Source of the DNA: Methylobacter sp.
GTDB taxonomy: Bacteria > Pseudomonadota > Gammaproteobacteria > Methylococcales > Methylomonadaceae
Direction of reading: 5' to 3'
Assembly: GCA_030699385.1 (NCBI GenBank)
Contig: JAUYMY010000057.1
Location: 1 to 64,000, forward strand
Length of the DNA stretch: 64,000 nt
Shown: positions 1 to 8,547 of the stretch, piece after piece
Position numbering within the stretch: position 1 is the stretch's first letter
Layout of the letters: every line of letters starts with the position of its first letter
Translations under genes and position numbers: made by a program
Notes under the pieces: model-generated
Database searches by the model: none
What the model was told of the DNA's origin: nothing
Seen by the model: the letters and a program-made list of their open reading frames with translations, nothing else

Positions 1-50
1 TCCCAGAAATTGAAAAGTATAGTTGCTGTATCTATTGGGTTGCGGCTATT

Positions 51-90
51 TTTGATGGGGTTTGCGCCAAATGTAGCAAACCCCATCAAA
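51..90. repeat. 15-bp perfect inverted repeat upstream of gltA
   Basis: Positions 51-65 and 76-90 are exact reverse complements around a 10-nt loop. There is no T-run, so it is not an obvious terminator. The rest of 1-286 shows no convincing gene. It is the gltA leader and perhaps the tail of an upstream unit outside the window. Confidence 0.6.
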
Positions 91-286
91 TATACCCCTA
101 CATGCCCGGATACCCCCCTAAAAACTGGGAAACTTCAGATACAAGATATTTTCCGGGTTTTGTTGCTTTATAAGAAAACGCCCTTTAAAGACTGATCACG
201 CAAAAGGCATGGTAAAATACGCTTGTTGTTGATTTACCACGTCTTTTGACGACGCTACAAATCCTGTTACAAAACTGAGAAAAATT

Positions 287-1588
287 ATGACTAAATTGCG
301 CAGTGTTACCTTAAATGAGAAAACTCAATTACTGTCTGAGTTGCCTATTTTATCTGGAACTATTGGCCCCGATGTAGTCGATATCCAATCTCTGTATCAA
401 CAGACCGGCATGTTCACCTATGATCCCGGTTTTACTTCAACTGCGAGTTGCAGTTCGTCGATTACCTATATCGATGGCGAAAAAGGAATATTGCTGTATC
501 GCGGCTATCCTATTGAGCAGCTTGCAGAGCAATGTACTTTTTTGGAAGTTTGCTACTTGTTATTGAATGGTGAACTGCCTAATGCTGATGAAATTGTGCA
601 GTTTGAAAGCACGATAACGATGCATACGATGGTGCATGACCAGCTGACCAACTTTTTTAAAGGCTTCCGCCGCGACGCGCATCCGATGGCTATTATGGTT
701 GCCGCCGTCGGTGCATTGTCGGCGTTTTATCATGATGCGCTGGACATTAAGTCTAAAAAGGATAGGGATTTGAGTGCTATCCGCCTGATTGCTAAAGTGC
801 CGACCATTGTGGCGATGTGCCATAAATACAGTACCGGTTTGCCGTTTATGTATCCGCAAAACAAGCTTAGTTATGTGGAAAACTTTATGCGCATGATGCA
901 GGGCACGCCTTGCGACGACTTCGTGCCCAACCCGACTTTGGTCAAGGCGCTGGATAGAATTTTGATCCTTCATGCCGATCATGAACAAAATGCGTCGACC
1001 TCAACCGTCCGTTTAGCCGGTTCCAGCGGCGCCAATCCCTACGCCTGTATTACTGCCGGTATCGCCTGTCTTTGGGGCGCGGCTCATGGCGGAGCCAATG
1101 AGGCGGTATTGGCTATGTTGGAAGAAATTGGCGATGTTTCCAATATTGCCAAATTTATCAATAAGGCTAAGGATAAAAGCGACCCATTCAGGCTGATGGG
1201 CTTTGGTCATCGGGTGTATAAGAATTATGATCCGCGCGCTAAATTAATGCGCGAAACCTGCCATGAGGTGCTGACCGAACTGGGTTTGCATGACGACAAG
1301 ATATTTAAGCTGGCGCTGGAGCTGGAACGTATCGCGCTTGAAGATGAATATTTCATCCAGAAAAAACTCTACCCGAATGTCGATTATTATTCTGGTATCG
1401 TGTTACATGCCTTAGGCATACCGAGCAACATGTTTACCGCGATGTTTGCGATGGGCCGCACGGTCGGCTGGATTGCCCATTGGGATGAAATGATAGCAGA
1501 TCCGGAACAGAAAATAGGGCGGCCAAGGCAACTTTATACCGGCGCAAACAAGCGTGATGTGCCGCCGCAGCATATAAAACGGAGTTGA
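287..1588 (+). CDS. gltA: Citrate synthase
   Basis: Condenses oxaloacetate and acetyl-CoA to citrate, the entry step of the TCA cycle, in the cytoplasm. The 433-residue protein has the normal length for type II hexameric bacterial citrate synthases and is full length. The N-terminal small beta domain ([20 protein letters not shown]) is followed by the family signatures [15 protein letters not shown] and [15 protein letters not shown], which supply the active-site histidines, and by the late aspartate region around PNVDYYSG. It stands alone, convergent with the esterase at 1651-2322. Confidence 0.97.
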   Translation: MTKLRSVTLNEKTQLLSELPILSGTIGPDVVDIQSLYQQTGMFTYDPGFTSTASCSSSITYIDGEKGILLYRGYPIEQLAEQCTFLEVCYLLLNGELPNADEIVQFESTITMHTMVHDQLTNFFKGFRRDAHPMAIMVAAVGALSAFYHDALDIKSKKDRDLSAIRLIAKVPTIVAMCHKYSTGLPFMYPQNKLSYVENFMRMMQGTPCDDFVPNPTLVKALDRILILHADHEQNASTSTVRLAGSSGANPYACITAGIACLWGAAHGGANEAVLAMLEEIGDVSNIAKFINKAKDKSDPFRLMGFGHRVYKNYDPRAKLMRETCHEVLTELGLHDDKIFKLALELERIALEDEYFIQKKLYPNVDYYSGIVLHALGIPSNMFTAMFAMGRTVGWIAHWDEMIADPEQKIGRPRQLYTGANKRDVPPQHIKRS

Positions 1589-1650
1589 GGCTTTAGTCAT
1601 CTAAGAAGGGCAGGGCGTTTATCACCCTGCTCACGTTTAGATCGCTAATA

Positions 1651-2322
1651 TCACTTGAAAATTAAGTTAATGAAGCTTGAAATGTGTTCGATTTCTTCGA
1701 TGCACAGGCTGTGTTCCATCAGGTAGTCGTGCCATTCAATGTTATAGCCCATTGTTTGTAGTGCGTCAGAAGCGGCTTTGCCTGCCTCGACCGCTACTAT
1801 CGGATCTATGATGCCGTGGGCGATAAATATCGGTAGCGACTGATTGGCCGCTGACCGCTCGTTTTTTAATTGTTCAATCGTTGGCAAATAAGTCGACAGA
1901 GCAATAATGCCGGCCAGGGGCTGCGGGTATTTTAATCCGGTATGCAGCGCAATGACGCCGCCTTGGGAAAAGCCGGCCAGTAGAATATTAGTCGAGGGAA
2001 TGCCTTTGCTAACTTCTCTCTGTATCAGCGATTCAATCAGCTCGGCGGATTGATTGATGTCATCCGTATTAACGTCGTGTTGTTCCGACATCGATAAAAT
2101 ATCGTACCAGGAACGCATCGACATGCCGCCATTGATGGTGACGGGCTTAATAGGGGCATTAGGAAAAATAAAATGAATATTGGCTCGGGCTGCTAAATGC
2201 AGCTCGGGGGCTAGACTTTCAAAATCATGACCATCGGCACCTAAGCCGTGTAACCATATTACGGAATAGAGGTGCTCTGCGTTTGCGGGTATTTCGATGG
2301 TGCTTAGTGGTTCAACGCTCAT
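1651..2322 (-). CDS. Carboxylesterase / phospholipase family alpha/beta hydrolase
   Basis: Cytoplasmic serine hydrolase of the acyl-protein thioesterase/carboxylesterase II family. The nucleophile elbow GFSQGG, the HGLGADG oxyanion-hole loop near the N terminus and a late HG-IDPIV aspartate region are visible. Near the C terminus the catalytic histidine is in YLMEHSLC. The open frame extends to 2373, but the ATG at 2322 is preceded by GCAGGAG and begins MSVEPLSTIEIPA, so I take it as the start. The physiological substrate cannot be told from sequence. Confidence 0.88.
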   Translation of the reverse strand: MSVEPLSTIEIPANAEHLYSVIWLHGLGADGHDFESLAPELHLAARANIHFIFPNAPIKPVTINGGMSMRSWYDILSMSEQHDVNTDDINQSAELIESLIQREVSKGIPSTNILLAGFSQGGVIALHTGLKYPQPLAGIIALSTYLPTIEQLKNERSAANQSLPIFIAHGIIDPIVAVEAGKAASDALQTMGYNIEWHDYLMEHSLCIEEIEHISSFINLIFK

Positions 2323-2530
2323 AAATGCTCCTGCATAATTTAAAATATTCGTTTGGCGGTAACCGTAAGGCAAATGGCACTATAAAGCTGCAGCCGTGTC
2401 TTATTTTACCAGTCAAACTCAAATCGGCGTCATCAGTGTTTTATTTTTTAACGACCAACAGAATATTTTTGGTTTAATAATAAAAACTGGTTAACATCCA
2501 TCCCATTATCAACTTCACTCCCTTAAAAAT

Positions 2531-5035
2531 ATGCCATATAAAAGTTTTAAAACCAGTAAGCCGAAATCCACCATTACCATACTGCCAAAATTGGGACTGG
2601 AGGAACGCGACTTTGTCGCCGATTTTAAGCGCTATTACAGCCATCGCTTAGGCCGCGATGAAAACTGTACCTCACCGCATTATGCTTATGAAGCCCTGTC
2701 GATGGCGATCAGCGACCGGCTGATAGAGCGTTGGAAAAAAACCTACAATACCTATAAAGAAACCGACTGTAAGCGTGCCTACTATCTGTCGATGGAATTT
2801 TTAATGGGCCGCACCTTGAGTAATGCCATGTTAAACCTGGGCATTACCGAGGCTGTTGAACAAGCCATGTATGATTTGGGGCTTGAGATTGAAGAGCTGA
2901 TTGAAAGCGAGCCCGATGCCGGTTTGGGCAATGGCGGTTTAGGACGCTTGGCTGCCTGTTTTATCGATAGCTGTGCCACCTTGCAGTTGCCGGTAACCGG
3001 CTACGGTCTGCGTTATGAATATGGCATGTTTTCGCAGGATATTGTCAATGGCGAGCAGGTCGAAAAACCGGATCATTGGTTGCGGAACGGCAATGTCTGG
3101 GAAATCGAGCGCCCTGAATATACGCACCGGATTAAATTTTGCGGGCGCACCAAATCGCATATTGATGAGTTCGGCAATAAGCGCACCAGTTGGGTGGAAA
3201 CGCAGGACATACTCGCGGTGCCTTACGACACGCCGATTCCTGGATACAAGAACGGTACGGTGAATACCTTGCGCTTATGGAAAGCGACGGCGACTGAAGA
3301 ATTCAATTTGCAGGAGTTTAATGCCGGCGATTACGCCGAATCGGTGGCGGCAAAAAATACTGCCGAAAATATCACCATGGTGTTGTATCCGAATGACGCC
3401 AACGAAAACGGCAAGGCCTTGCGTTTACGTCAGCAATATTTGCTGGCTTCGGCCAGCTTGCAGGATGTAATCGGCAGTTGGGTTGGCCGCCACGGCAATG
3501 ATTTCACTGAGTTTGCCGCCAAGAATGCCTTTCAATTGAACGACACCCATCCGAGCATCGCGGTTGCCGAATTAATGCGTTTGTTGCTGGATGTTCACGG
3601 TTTAGTTTGGAATGACGCCTGGGCTATCACCCGTAACACCATGGCTTACACCAACCACACCTTGTTGCCGGAGGCATTGGAGCGCTGGTCGGTCAATCTA
3701 TTCAAGCAGTTGTTACCAAGGTTGATGGAAATCATTTTCGATATTAATGCCCATTTCATGGCTGAAGTATCCGCGCATTGGCCGGGTGATACCGATCGCT
3801 TAGGCCGCATGTCCATTATTGAAGAAGGCCATGAGCAACACGTCAGGATGGCTTATCTGGCGATTGTCGGTAGCTTTTCGGTTAACGGCGTTGCGGCGCT
3901 GCATTCAAAATTATTGCAACAAGGTTTGTTTCGTGATTTTTACGAATTCTGGCCCGGAAAATTCAATAATAAAACCAATGGTGTAACGCCCCGTCGTTGG
4001 CTGGCGGCATGTAATCCTGAATTGGCCGGATTGATCACAGAAAACATCGGTAATGGCTGGTTGACCGACTTGTCGTTGTTAAATAAGCTGAAACCTTATG
4101 CTAAAGATGAGGCGTTTTGTCAAAAATGGCATGACATCAAGCAGAATGCAAAGCAAAAGCTGATTGATTATAAAAAGCTTGAACACGATGTTGATTTTAA
4201 CGTTGAGGCTATTTTTGACGTGCAGGTTAAACGCGTTCATGAATATAAGCGGCAGTTGTTAAATGTATTGCATGTGATTCATCTGTATGACCGCATTAAG
4301 CGCGGCGACACCGCAAACTGGACAGACCGTTGTGTGTTGATTGGTGGCAAAGCTGCGCCGGGCTATTACATGGCCAAAAAGATTATCAAGCTGATTAACA
4401 ATGTGTCCCACGTTATTAATTCAGACCCTGATGTGGGCAAAAAGTTGAAGTTGGTATTTTTGCCGAATTACCGGGTTTCCGCGATGGAAAAAATCTGTCC
4501 GGGTGCTGATCTTTCCGAGCAAATTTCCACCGCCGGCAAAGAAGCCTCCGGCACCGGCAATATGAAGTTTATGATGAACGGTGCGATGACCATCGGCACC
4601 TTGGACGGTGCTAATATCGAAATCCGCGAAGAAGTCGGCGATGAAAATTTCTTCCTGTTCGGTTTGACTGAAGGGCAGGTTGGAGAAATGAGCCATCACT
4701 ACGACCCTAATGGCATCATTGATCAGGATGAAGATTTACAACGCGTGATGAGGCTGCTTGAGTGTGGGCATTTTAACCAATTTGAGCCGGGGCTGTTTGA
4801 TGACATTATGGCCTCAATTAGAAGTCCGCAAGACCCTTGGATGACAGCGGCCGATTTCCGTAGCTTTATCGATGCGCAAAAACGGGTAGAGGCGGTTTAT
4901 CAGGATAGAAAGCTTTGGACCAAAATGAGTATTTTGAACTGTGCCGCCAGCGGCAAGTTTTCTACCGATCGGACTATCACCGATTACAACAATGAAATTT
5001 GGAAACTGACACCGGTTACGATTGATGATAAATAA
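2531..5035 (+). CDS. glgP: Glycogen/starch/alpha-glucan phosphorylase
   Basis: Releases glucose-1-phosphate from alpha-1,4-glucans. At 834 residues it matches the usual family length. The pyridoxal-phosphate lysine lies in EASGTGNMKFMMNGA, about residue 680, followed by IGTLDGANIEI. Other family blocks are YYLSMEFLMGR, GNGGLGRLAACF, the substrate-site stretch FQLNDTHP and VKRVHEYKRQLLN. It is monocistronic, with only a 9-nt gap before trmL, so the two may be cotranscribed. It indicates a glycogen storage cycle. Confidence 0.97.
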   Translation: MPYKSFKTSKPKSTITILPKLGLEERDFVADFKRYYSHRLGRDENCTSPHYAYEALSMAISDRLIERWKKTYNTYKETDCKRAYYLSMEFLMGRTLSNAMLNLGITEAVEQAMYDLGLEIEELIESEPDAGLGNGGLGRLAACFIDSCATLQLPVTGYGLRYEYGMFSQDIVNGEQVEKPDHWLRNGNVWEIERPEYTHRIKFCGRTKSHIDEFGNKRTSWVETQDILAVPYDTPIPGYKNGTVNTLRLWKATATEEFNLQEFNAGDYAESVAAKNTAENITMVLYPNDANENGKALRLRQQYLLASASLQDVIGSWVGRHGNDFTEFAAKNAFQLNDTHPSIAVAELMRLLLDVHGLVWNDAWAITRNTMAYTNHTLLPEALERWSVNLFKQLLPRLMEIIFDINAHFMAEVSAHWPGDTDRLGRMSIIEEGHEQHVRMAYLAIVGSFSVNGVAALHSKLLQQGLFRDFYEFWPGKFNNKTNGVTPRRWLAACNPELAGLITENIGNGWLTDLSLLNKLKPYAKDEAFCQKWHDIKQNAKQKLIDYKKLEHDVDFNVEAIFDVQVKRVHEYKRQLLNVLHVIHLYDRIKRGDTANWTDRCVLIGGKAAPGYYMAKKIIKLINNVSHVINSDPDVGKKLKLVFLPNYRVSAMEKICPGADLSEQISTAGKEASGTGNMKFMMNGAMTIGTLDGANIEIREEVGDENFFLFGLTEGQVGEMSHHYDPNGIIDQDEDLQRVMRLLECGHFNQFEPGLFDDIMASIRSPQDPWMTAADFRSFIDAQKRVEAVYQDRKLWTKMSILNCAASGKFSTDRTITDYNNEIWKLTPVTIDDK

Positions 5036-5044
5036 GCGTTGAAC

Positions 5045-5515
5045 ATGTTTCATATTGTTTTATACGAGCCTGAAATTCCCGCTAACACCGGGAATATCAT
5101 TCGCTTATGTGCAAATGCAGGGATGCACTTGCATCTGATCAAGCCCTTGGGTTTTGATTTGGATGACAAGAAATTGCGCCGGGCAGGGTTGGATTATCAT
5201 GAATGGGTAGCGGTCAAAGAGCATGACTCATTGGCCGATTTTACAAGCAGCATTAAGCCGGGGCGGCTATTCGCCCTGAGCACCAAAGGCAGGAAGCTTT
5301 ACAGCGAGGTGAGTTTTCAGTCTGGGGATGCGTTGTTGTTCGGCCCCGAAACGCGCGGCTTGCCTGCCGAGGTGTTGGCCGAGTTAGGTGCTGAACAGTG
5401 CGTATATTTGCCGATGCAGGCCGCCAGCCGCAGCCTGAACTTGTCCAATACTGTGGCTATTGTTTTGTACGAGGCGTGGCGGCAGTTGGATTTTGCCGGT
5501 GCGGCGATTAAATAA
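5045..5515 (+). CDS. trmL: tRNA (cytidine(34)-2'-O)-methyltransferase
   Basis: SPOUT-class methyltransferase that 2'-O-methylates the wobble base of certain tRNA-Leu isoacceptors. The N terminus [20 protein letters not shown] is characteristic, and the C-terminal knot contains [11 protein letters not shown] and [24 protein letters not shown] two codons upstream (5039) is open, but the ATG at 5045 gives the family N terminus. It closely follows glgP. Confidence 0.93.
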   Translation: MFHIVLYEPEIPANTGNIIRLCANAGMHLHLIKPLGFDLDDKKLRRAGLDYHEWVAVKEHDSLADFTSSIKPGRLFALSTKGRKLYSEVSFQSGDALLFGPETRGLPAEVLAELGAEQCVYLPMQAASRSLNLSNTVAIVLYEAWRQLDFAGAAIK

Positions 5516-5519
5516 TTGT

Positions 5520-5672
5520 TGTAACTACTCAGCCAAAAAAGAAATAGAACACGGATGTCACAGATGAGACGGATTTACACGGATTTTTTAAAATAGACCG
5601 TGCTTTTAATCAGCGATTATCCGTTTTACTTGTGCCCCAGAGGGTATCCGTGTCATCCGTGTTCTATTCTAA
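5520..5672. repeat. MITE-like repeat A, copy 1 (right end missing)
   Basis: Starts with TGTAACTACTCAGC and carries the palindromic body beginning AATAGAACACGGATGTCAC and ending GTGTCATCCGTGTTCTATT. Other copies are at 26321-26462, 58464-58685 and 62119-62310. The right terminal repeat seen in the latter two is absent here. The copy stops a few bases before the gpsA-end direct repeat at 5678, as if cut by that junction. Confidence 0.7.
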
Positions 5673-5677
5673 ATTAC

Positions 5678-5708
5678 GACTCCGCTTTTTGCTCTCTAGC
5701 CTGTAGGT
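5678..5708. repeat. Direct repeat of the gpsA 3' end, left copy (putative attachment-type site)
   Basis: 28 of 31 bases match 11565-11595, the last codons of gpsA. Read on the minus strand, this copy also encodes A-R-E-Q-K-A-E-S followed by a stop, with synonymous differences (TCG TAA versus TCT TAG). No gpsA homology is seen beyond 5708. Together the two copies bracket the accessory block 5.7-11.6 kb. The attachment-site reading is an inference, because no integrase gene is visible. Confidence 0.6.
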
Positions 5709-5756
5709 CGGGTTAGCGTAGCGTAACCCGACATAAGGCGCGAATGTGTCGGGTTA
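5707..5756. repeat. Dispersed-type palindrome (GTCGGGTTA ... TAACCCGAC)
   Basis: An inverted repeat at 5707-5732 is followed by a further half-copy, GTCGGGTTAC, at 5748-5757. It is of the kind commonly scattered between bacterial genes. It lies between the left direct repeat and the end of the GGDEF gene. Confidence 0.55.
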
Positions 5757-5778
5757 CGGCTAGCGCCTTTTATGCCCG

Positions 5779-6435
5779 TTAGGATAAATCCGCCCCGGCT
5801 TCAGCAACAATACAACGGTTCCGTCCTTGCTCTTTTGCCTGATATAACGCCTTATCAGCGCTATCGGTAATCGCCTTGGTCAACTCAAGCTTTACGGCTG
5901 TCGATAATGGCTGGTTCATTGCCGGCTGTATTTTCTGCTGTTCAACCTTGGATAAGTGTGTGGGAAATTCGGCAATACCAATGCTGATGGTCGGTCGTAT
6001 CACCGTATTTTCGGTAGTTATGGCCAAAGCCGCCACCGAAAGCCGGATGCGCTCAGCAACCACGAAAGCCGTATTGCTATCGAGTTCCAAAGCAACCACA
6101 AATTCCTCGCCGCCATAACGGATGGCATCGTACTGACGTAAACAATCAGCAATCAGTTTTAACGCCTGATCGCCAACGAGATGGCCATTGTCATCATTAA
6201 TGGCTTTGAATCTGTCAATATCGATGACCAGCAGGGAGAAAATAAAGCGGGAATCGCGATGGAATTTTTCAATCGCCCGTTGTAACTGACGGTCAAAACC
6301 TTTGCGGTTATAAAGGTTGGTAAGCTGGTCGATATAAGACAGATTGACAATTTTCTTCAGCGAAAACGGCTCTAAAATATGCGCCTCATCATGAAATCCG
6401 GTTAACCATTGCTGCAAGCGTGCATTATTGCCCAC
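5779..6435 (-). CDS. GGDEF-domain protein with N-terminal WCX-like remnant (3' half of a broken WYL-GGDEF gene?)
   Basis: Predicted diguanylate cyclase. The GGDEF domain covers about residues 35-210, with DQLTNLYNRKGF, a metal-binding DIDRFKAIND, the active site RYGGEEF, ISIGIAEFP and ADKALYQAKEQGRN. There are about four residues fewer than usual just before RYGGEEF. The GTG start at 6435 is arbitrary, because the same frame is open back to a TAA at 6502-6504. The 21 codons between encode a stretch that continues into LQQWLTGFHDEAHILEP, which resembles the C-terminal extension of WYL regulators. The WYL-domain ORF at 6502-7059 is in the same frame, so this is probably the downstream half of one gene split by a nonsense codon. 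Confidence 0.75.
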   Translation of the reverse strand: MGNNARLQQWLTGFHDEAHILEPFSLKKIVNLSYIDQLTNLYNRKGFDRQLQRAIEKFHRDSRFIFSLLVIDIDRFKAINDDNGHLVGDQALKLIADCLRQYDAIRYGGEEFVVALELDSNTAFVVAERIRLSVAALAITTENTVIRPTISIGIAEFPTHLSKVEQQKIQPAMNQPLSTAVKLELTKAITDSADKALYQAKEQGRNRCIVAEAGADLS

Positions 6436-6501
6436 CCGAGTCGCCGTTAATTTGAAATACGCCGGATTGCCCTCCGGTTCGGTTAAAGTAAAGCTAGCGC
6501 A

Positions 6502-7059
6502 TTACAGCGGGTAGTTTTTGACATAGGAATACACCGACGCGGGAAACTCCACAATCAACTGCTCAATAATTTCCGGCGGTGATTGCGGATGGTTCAAATA
6601 ATCGTGGGCAAAGGTCGCCAGATTAAAATCATCCTCTGGCGTCAAACCCGTTTCATCGCTTAATTGCAGCGACAAAACCTTTCTTGCTGACAATAAAAAA
6701 GGCTCAGTATTATCCCAATAAGAGCCGACCAAAAAATATTGCTGATCCCGAGTGACAAGGCCGAAAGGATTAAAGCTAAACGGCTTGTCCTTGCCCTCAT
6801 AGTGCAAACAGAGTTTTTTCTGCTCAAACAAAGCCTGCTTAAAAACATCAACCGTCTTAGTGACTATGTGTTTGCTTTGGTTCTCAATGACACCGTCCCA
6901 ATGGCTTGGCATAGTGATTTTTTTGTCCCACGCCTGCACTGCTTGATGTGCCGAGGCTTTAGTGGCATCCAATTGCGTAAACGTATCCGGCGGAAAAATT
7001 TCTGACAGGTATTTTTGGGCGAAATGTAAAACCAATGCTTCTGCTGTTTCTTTATTCAT
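6502..7059 (-). CDS. WYL-domain protein fragment lacking its HTH (5' half of a broken WYL-GGDEF gene?)
   Basis: 185 residues. The first 60 resemble the helical linker of YafY-type WYL regulators. A WYL core follows at about residues 70-135, with FSFNPFGLVTRDQQYFLVGS and LLSARKVLSLQL. The protein stops at NYPL, exactly where WYL proteins normally continue into the WCX extension. That extension is encoded in frame directly after the TAA at 6502-6504. The DNA-binding helix-turn-helix expected at the N terminus is missing, and the frame upstream of 7059 shows no HTH before a stop. It is probably a degraded or split regulator. WYL domains often sense ligands in defence and stress loci. Confidence 0.65.
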   Translation of the reverse strand: MNKETAEALVLHFAQKYLSEIFPPDTFTQLDATKASAHQAVQAWDKKITMPSHWDGVIENQSKHIVTKTVDVFKQALFEQKKLCLHYEGKDKPFSFNPFGLVTRDQQYFLVGSYWDNTEPFLLSARKVLSLQLSDETGLTPEDDFNLATFAHDYLNHPQSPPEIIEQLIVEFPASVYSYVKNYPL

Positions 7060-7129
7060 AATCGGATTATTGCAAAAATGGTTAGTTCTTCTGACTCTTC
7101 TCGATTTCGCGGGATAATCGTTATATATT

Positions 7130-7243
7130 TTATTTTTTCATCCGTTCCAATGAAATTATAAAGCCTATAACTTCGATTAATTCTATTTCGTTAAGATTTT
7201 TAATTTGATTCTGAAGATAGACATAATTATTCATTGTTTGCAT
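7130..7243 (-). CDS. Small 37-residue ORF, DUF2281-like antitoxin-type peptide (tentative)
   Basis: ATG at 7243 preceded at good spacing by GGAG. It encodes MQTMNNYVYLQNQIKNLNEI and ends ERMKK. The acidic/hydrophobic segment LIEVIGFIISL is reminiscent of short DUF2281 proteins found beside toxins. It sits 31 nt downstream of the RelE/ParE-like toxin in the same orientation. It may be real or a decayed tail. Function is not known. Confidence 0.35.
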   Translation of the reverse strand: MQTMNNYVYLQNQIKNLNEIELIEVIGFIISLERMKK

Positions 7244-7274
7244 TTTATGCTCCAATTTGTGAACTAGATATAAC

Positions 7275-7625
7275 TCAATCCTTACCCTGTTCCTGATGCC
7301 ATTTTTCAATAATAGCTTGAATTTCTGCTACACTAATATCCGCTTGTTCTGATTTAGAATATAGACTTAATAAAATAATACTCTCCTGTTGCTTCACATA
7401 ATAGATCATTCTATAACCCGCGCTTTTGCCTTTGTTATTATCTGAATTTTTCACTCTTACTTTATAAACGCTATAGCCGATATGCTGGATAACATCGCCT
7501 AATAATTCCCCCGCTTCTAATTGAGTGATAACGGGTTTTATGTCTTTTTGCAAATGCGGGTATTTCTTCGCCAGATTACGGATAACCCGCTTAAAATAAG
7601 CGGTGTAATAAACCGTAATGCTCAT
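7275..7625 (-). CDS. Type II toxin, RelE/ParE superfamily
   Basis: 116 residues with the RelE/ParE fold signature: VYYTAYFKRVIRNLAKKYPHL at the start, then VYKVRVKNSDNNKGKSAGYR-MIYY and ILLSLYSKSEQADIS. Members cleave mRNA on ribosomes or poison gyrase. Which of the two applies here cannot be decided. The start overlaps the antitoxin stop by 4 nt (ATGA), so translation is coupled. It lies within the accessory block. Confidence 0.8.
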   Translation of the reverse strand: MSITVYYTAYFKRVIRNLAKKYPHLQKDIKPVITQLEAGELLGDVIQHIGYSVYKVRVKNSDNNKGKSAGYRMIYYVKQQESIILLSLYSKSEQADISVAEIQAIIEKWHQEQGKD

Positions 7626-7834
7626 GGCTCTATGTCATCCCATAGGGTATCAACAGACTGATATTCGCCGCGTAACATTTCTTGCCAACTTGTTTCAAAG
7701 CCTTTGGCAACATTATCGGGACAAACACTTTCACGGAACGCATGAATAATGGTTAAAAGAGCGGGTAAATATTCAGCTGGTGTTTGTTTTAATTCTAGTT
7801 CGATTTTATCTAAATACGTTTCTTGGATAACCAT
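7622..7834 (-). CDS. Cognate antitoxin of the RelE/ParE pair (hypothetical)
   Basis: 70 residues, first gene of the pair and overlapping the toxin start by 4 nt. It has a helical, acidic N-terminal part (TYLDKIELELKQTPAEYLP) and ends SVDTLWDDIEP. No ribbon-helix-helix or HTH is obvious, so the antitoxin call rests mainly on position and size. Similar short proteins are commonly annotated as DUF-type antitoxins beside ParE-like toxins. Confidence 0.6.
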   Translation of the reverse strand: MVIQETYLDKIELELKQTPAEYLPALLTIIHAFRESVCPDNVAKGFETSWQEMLRGEYQSVDTLWDDIEP

Positions 7835-8187
7835 AATTAAACCTCAATCTTTATTTTTGCTAAATTATCAGCAATGGCTTTGTTGAACGTTGTTTCTTCG
7901 ATCAGCTGTGCTGAAAATCAGATAATTATTGATTGCACTTATGAGTTGAATCTAAGAAACAGTCTATGCTCCGGTTGCAGAATAGGTTATAGCCAAGTAG
8001 TGTGGGCAATGTTTTTCTGCCCACCCACATACAGCGTTTTCAATTTAAATGAGTTAATAACCTATGTCTTCATTATCGCTGGAGTGCAGGCTTTGCCTGC
8101 TCTGGCAGGCAAAGCCTGCACTCCAGCCATGTTATTGTTTTGATATTTTTTTAGTAATTAACCGAATTTGAAAACGCTGTAACTGTA
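7835..8187. other. 353-nt non-coding stretch with a small palindromic element
   Basis: No credible gene is seen. A weak hairpin lies at 8001-8022. The segment 8031-8180 has imperfect inverted ends (ACAGCGTTTTCAA at 8031 and TTGAAAACGCTGT ending at 8180). It encloses a 22-bp perfect inverted repeat, listed separately. The ORF at 7874-8143 runs across these palindromes and is not believed. Confidence 0.55.
8079..8126. repeat. 22-bp perfect inverted repeat with 4-nt loop
   Basis: Arms 8079-8100 and 8105-8126 are exact reverse complements around TCTG, starting CTGGAGTGCAGGC. It lies inside the 150-nt element with imperfect inverted ends at 8031 and 8180. It could be a non-autonomous mobile palindrome or a strong RNA hairpin. 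No adjacent T-run supports a terminator role. Confidence 0.7.
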
Positions 8188-8195
8188 TTAAAATG

Positions 8196-8246
8196 TCAAG
8201 CAGAGCTTGAAGTTAGGCATTCCCAAGCAGGAACTTGGGAACGAGA
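8196..8246. repeat. Dispersed repeat with TTCCCAAG ... CTTGGGAA hairpin
   Basis: Contains ATTCCCAAGCAGGAACTTGGGAACGAGA, a short hairpin repeat. A related copy occurs near 36150-36176 (CCACGCTGGAACCTGGGAACG). Here it replaces the downstream part of the ISAs1-like transposase frame. Confidence 0.5.
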
Positions 8247-8397
8247 CAATAGCAACCCAGTTATCAGCGCCGCAAATCATTGCGCAGATGCTGATAAAGA
8301 AAATATCTTGCAGCTGATGTTTCTTTTGCCTGTTTACTCTGGGGTCTACAATGCTTGAAAAATGATGGATAATAGAAGGCGTTGGTTTTGCTGTCAT
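8247..8397 (-). pseudogene. ISAs1-family transposase, 5' remnant
   Basis: The first 49 or so codons match the transposase-associated N-terminal domain of ISAs1/H-repeat proteins: HHFSSIVDPRVNRQKKHQL, then DIFFISICAMICGADNWVAI. Homology then ends abruptly at the dispersed hairpin repeat. The catalytic DDE domain is missing. GCGATTGCCCTG at 8459-8470 might be an old element end, but I cannot confirm it. It shows past transposition at this locus. Confidence 0.7.
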
Positions 8398-8547
8398 TGA
8401 AAATCAAAATGATAGAATTATTACCTTATTTAAATTATATTTTCAAGTGCTTTTAAGCGCGATTGCCCTGGTCTCTCAGCGCTTTGTTCACCAGAAAATG
8501 CGAGCGTAGCGAGTAATTTTTCCGTGTACAGTAATTTGTTAGGGTGT

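Noticed and set aside
10-195. 61-residue open frame at the window start
   Set aside because: It has no ribosome site, runs through the perfect inverted repeat at 51-90 and shows no family resemblance.
5520-5672. The repeated ACACGGAT units considered as a CRISPR array
   Set aside because: The units are in opposite orientation, variable in spacing and recur at four loci, so this is a palindromic repeat, not repeat-spacer structure. No CRISPR array was found in the window.
7874-8143. 89-residue open frame in the accessory block
   Set aside because: It passes through the palindromic element, and the end of the protein is a translation of the inverted repeat itself.
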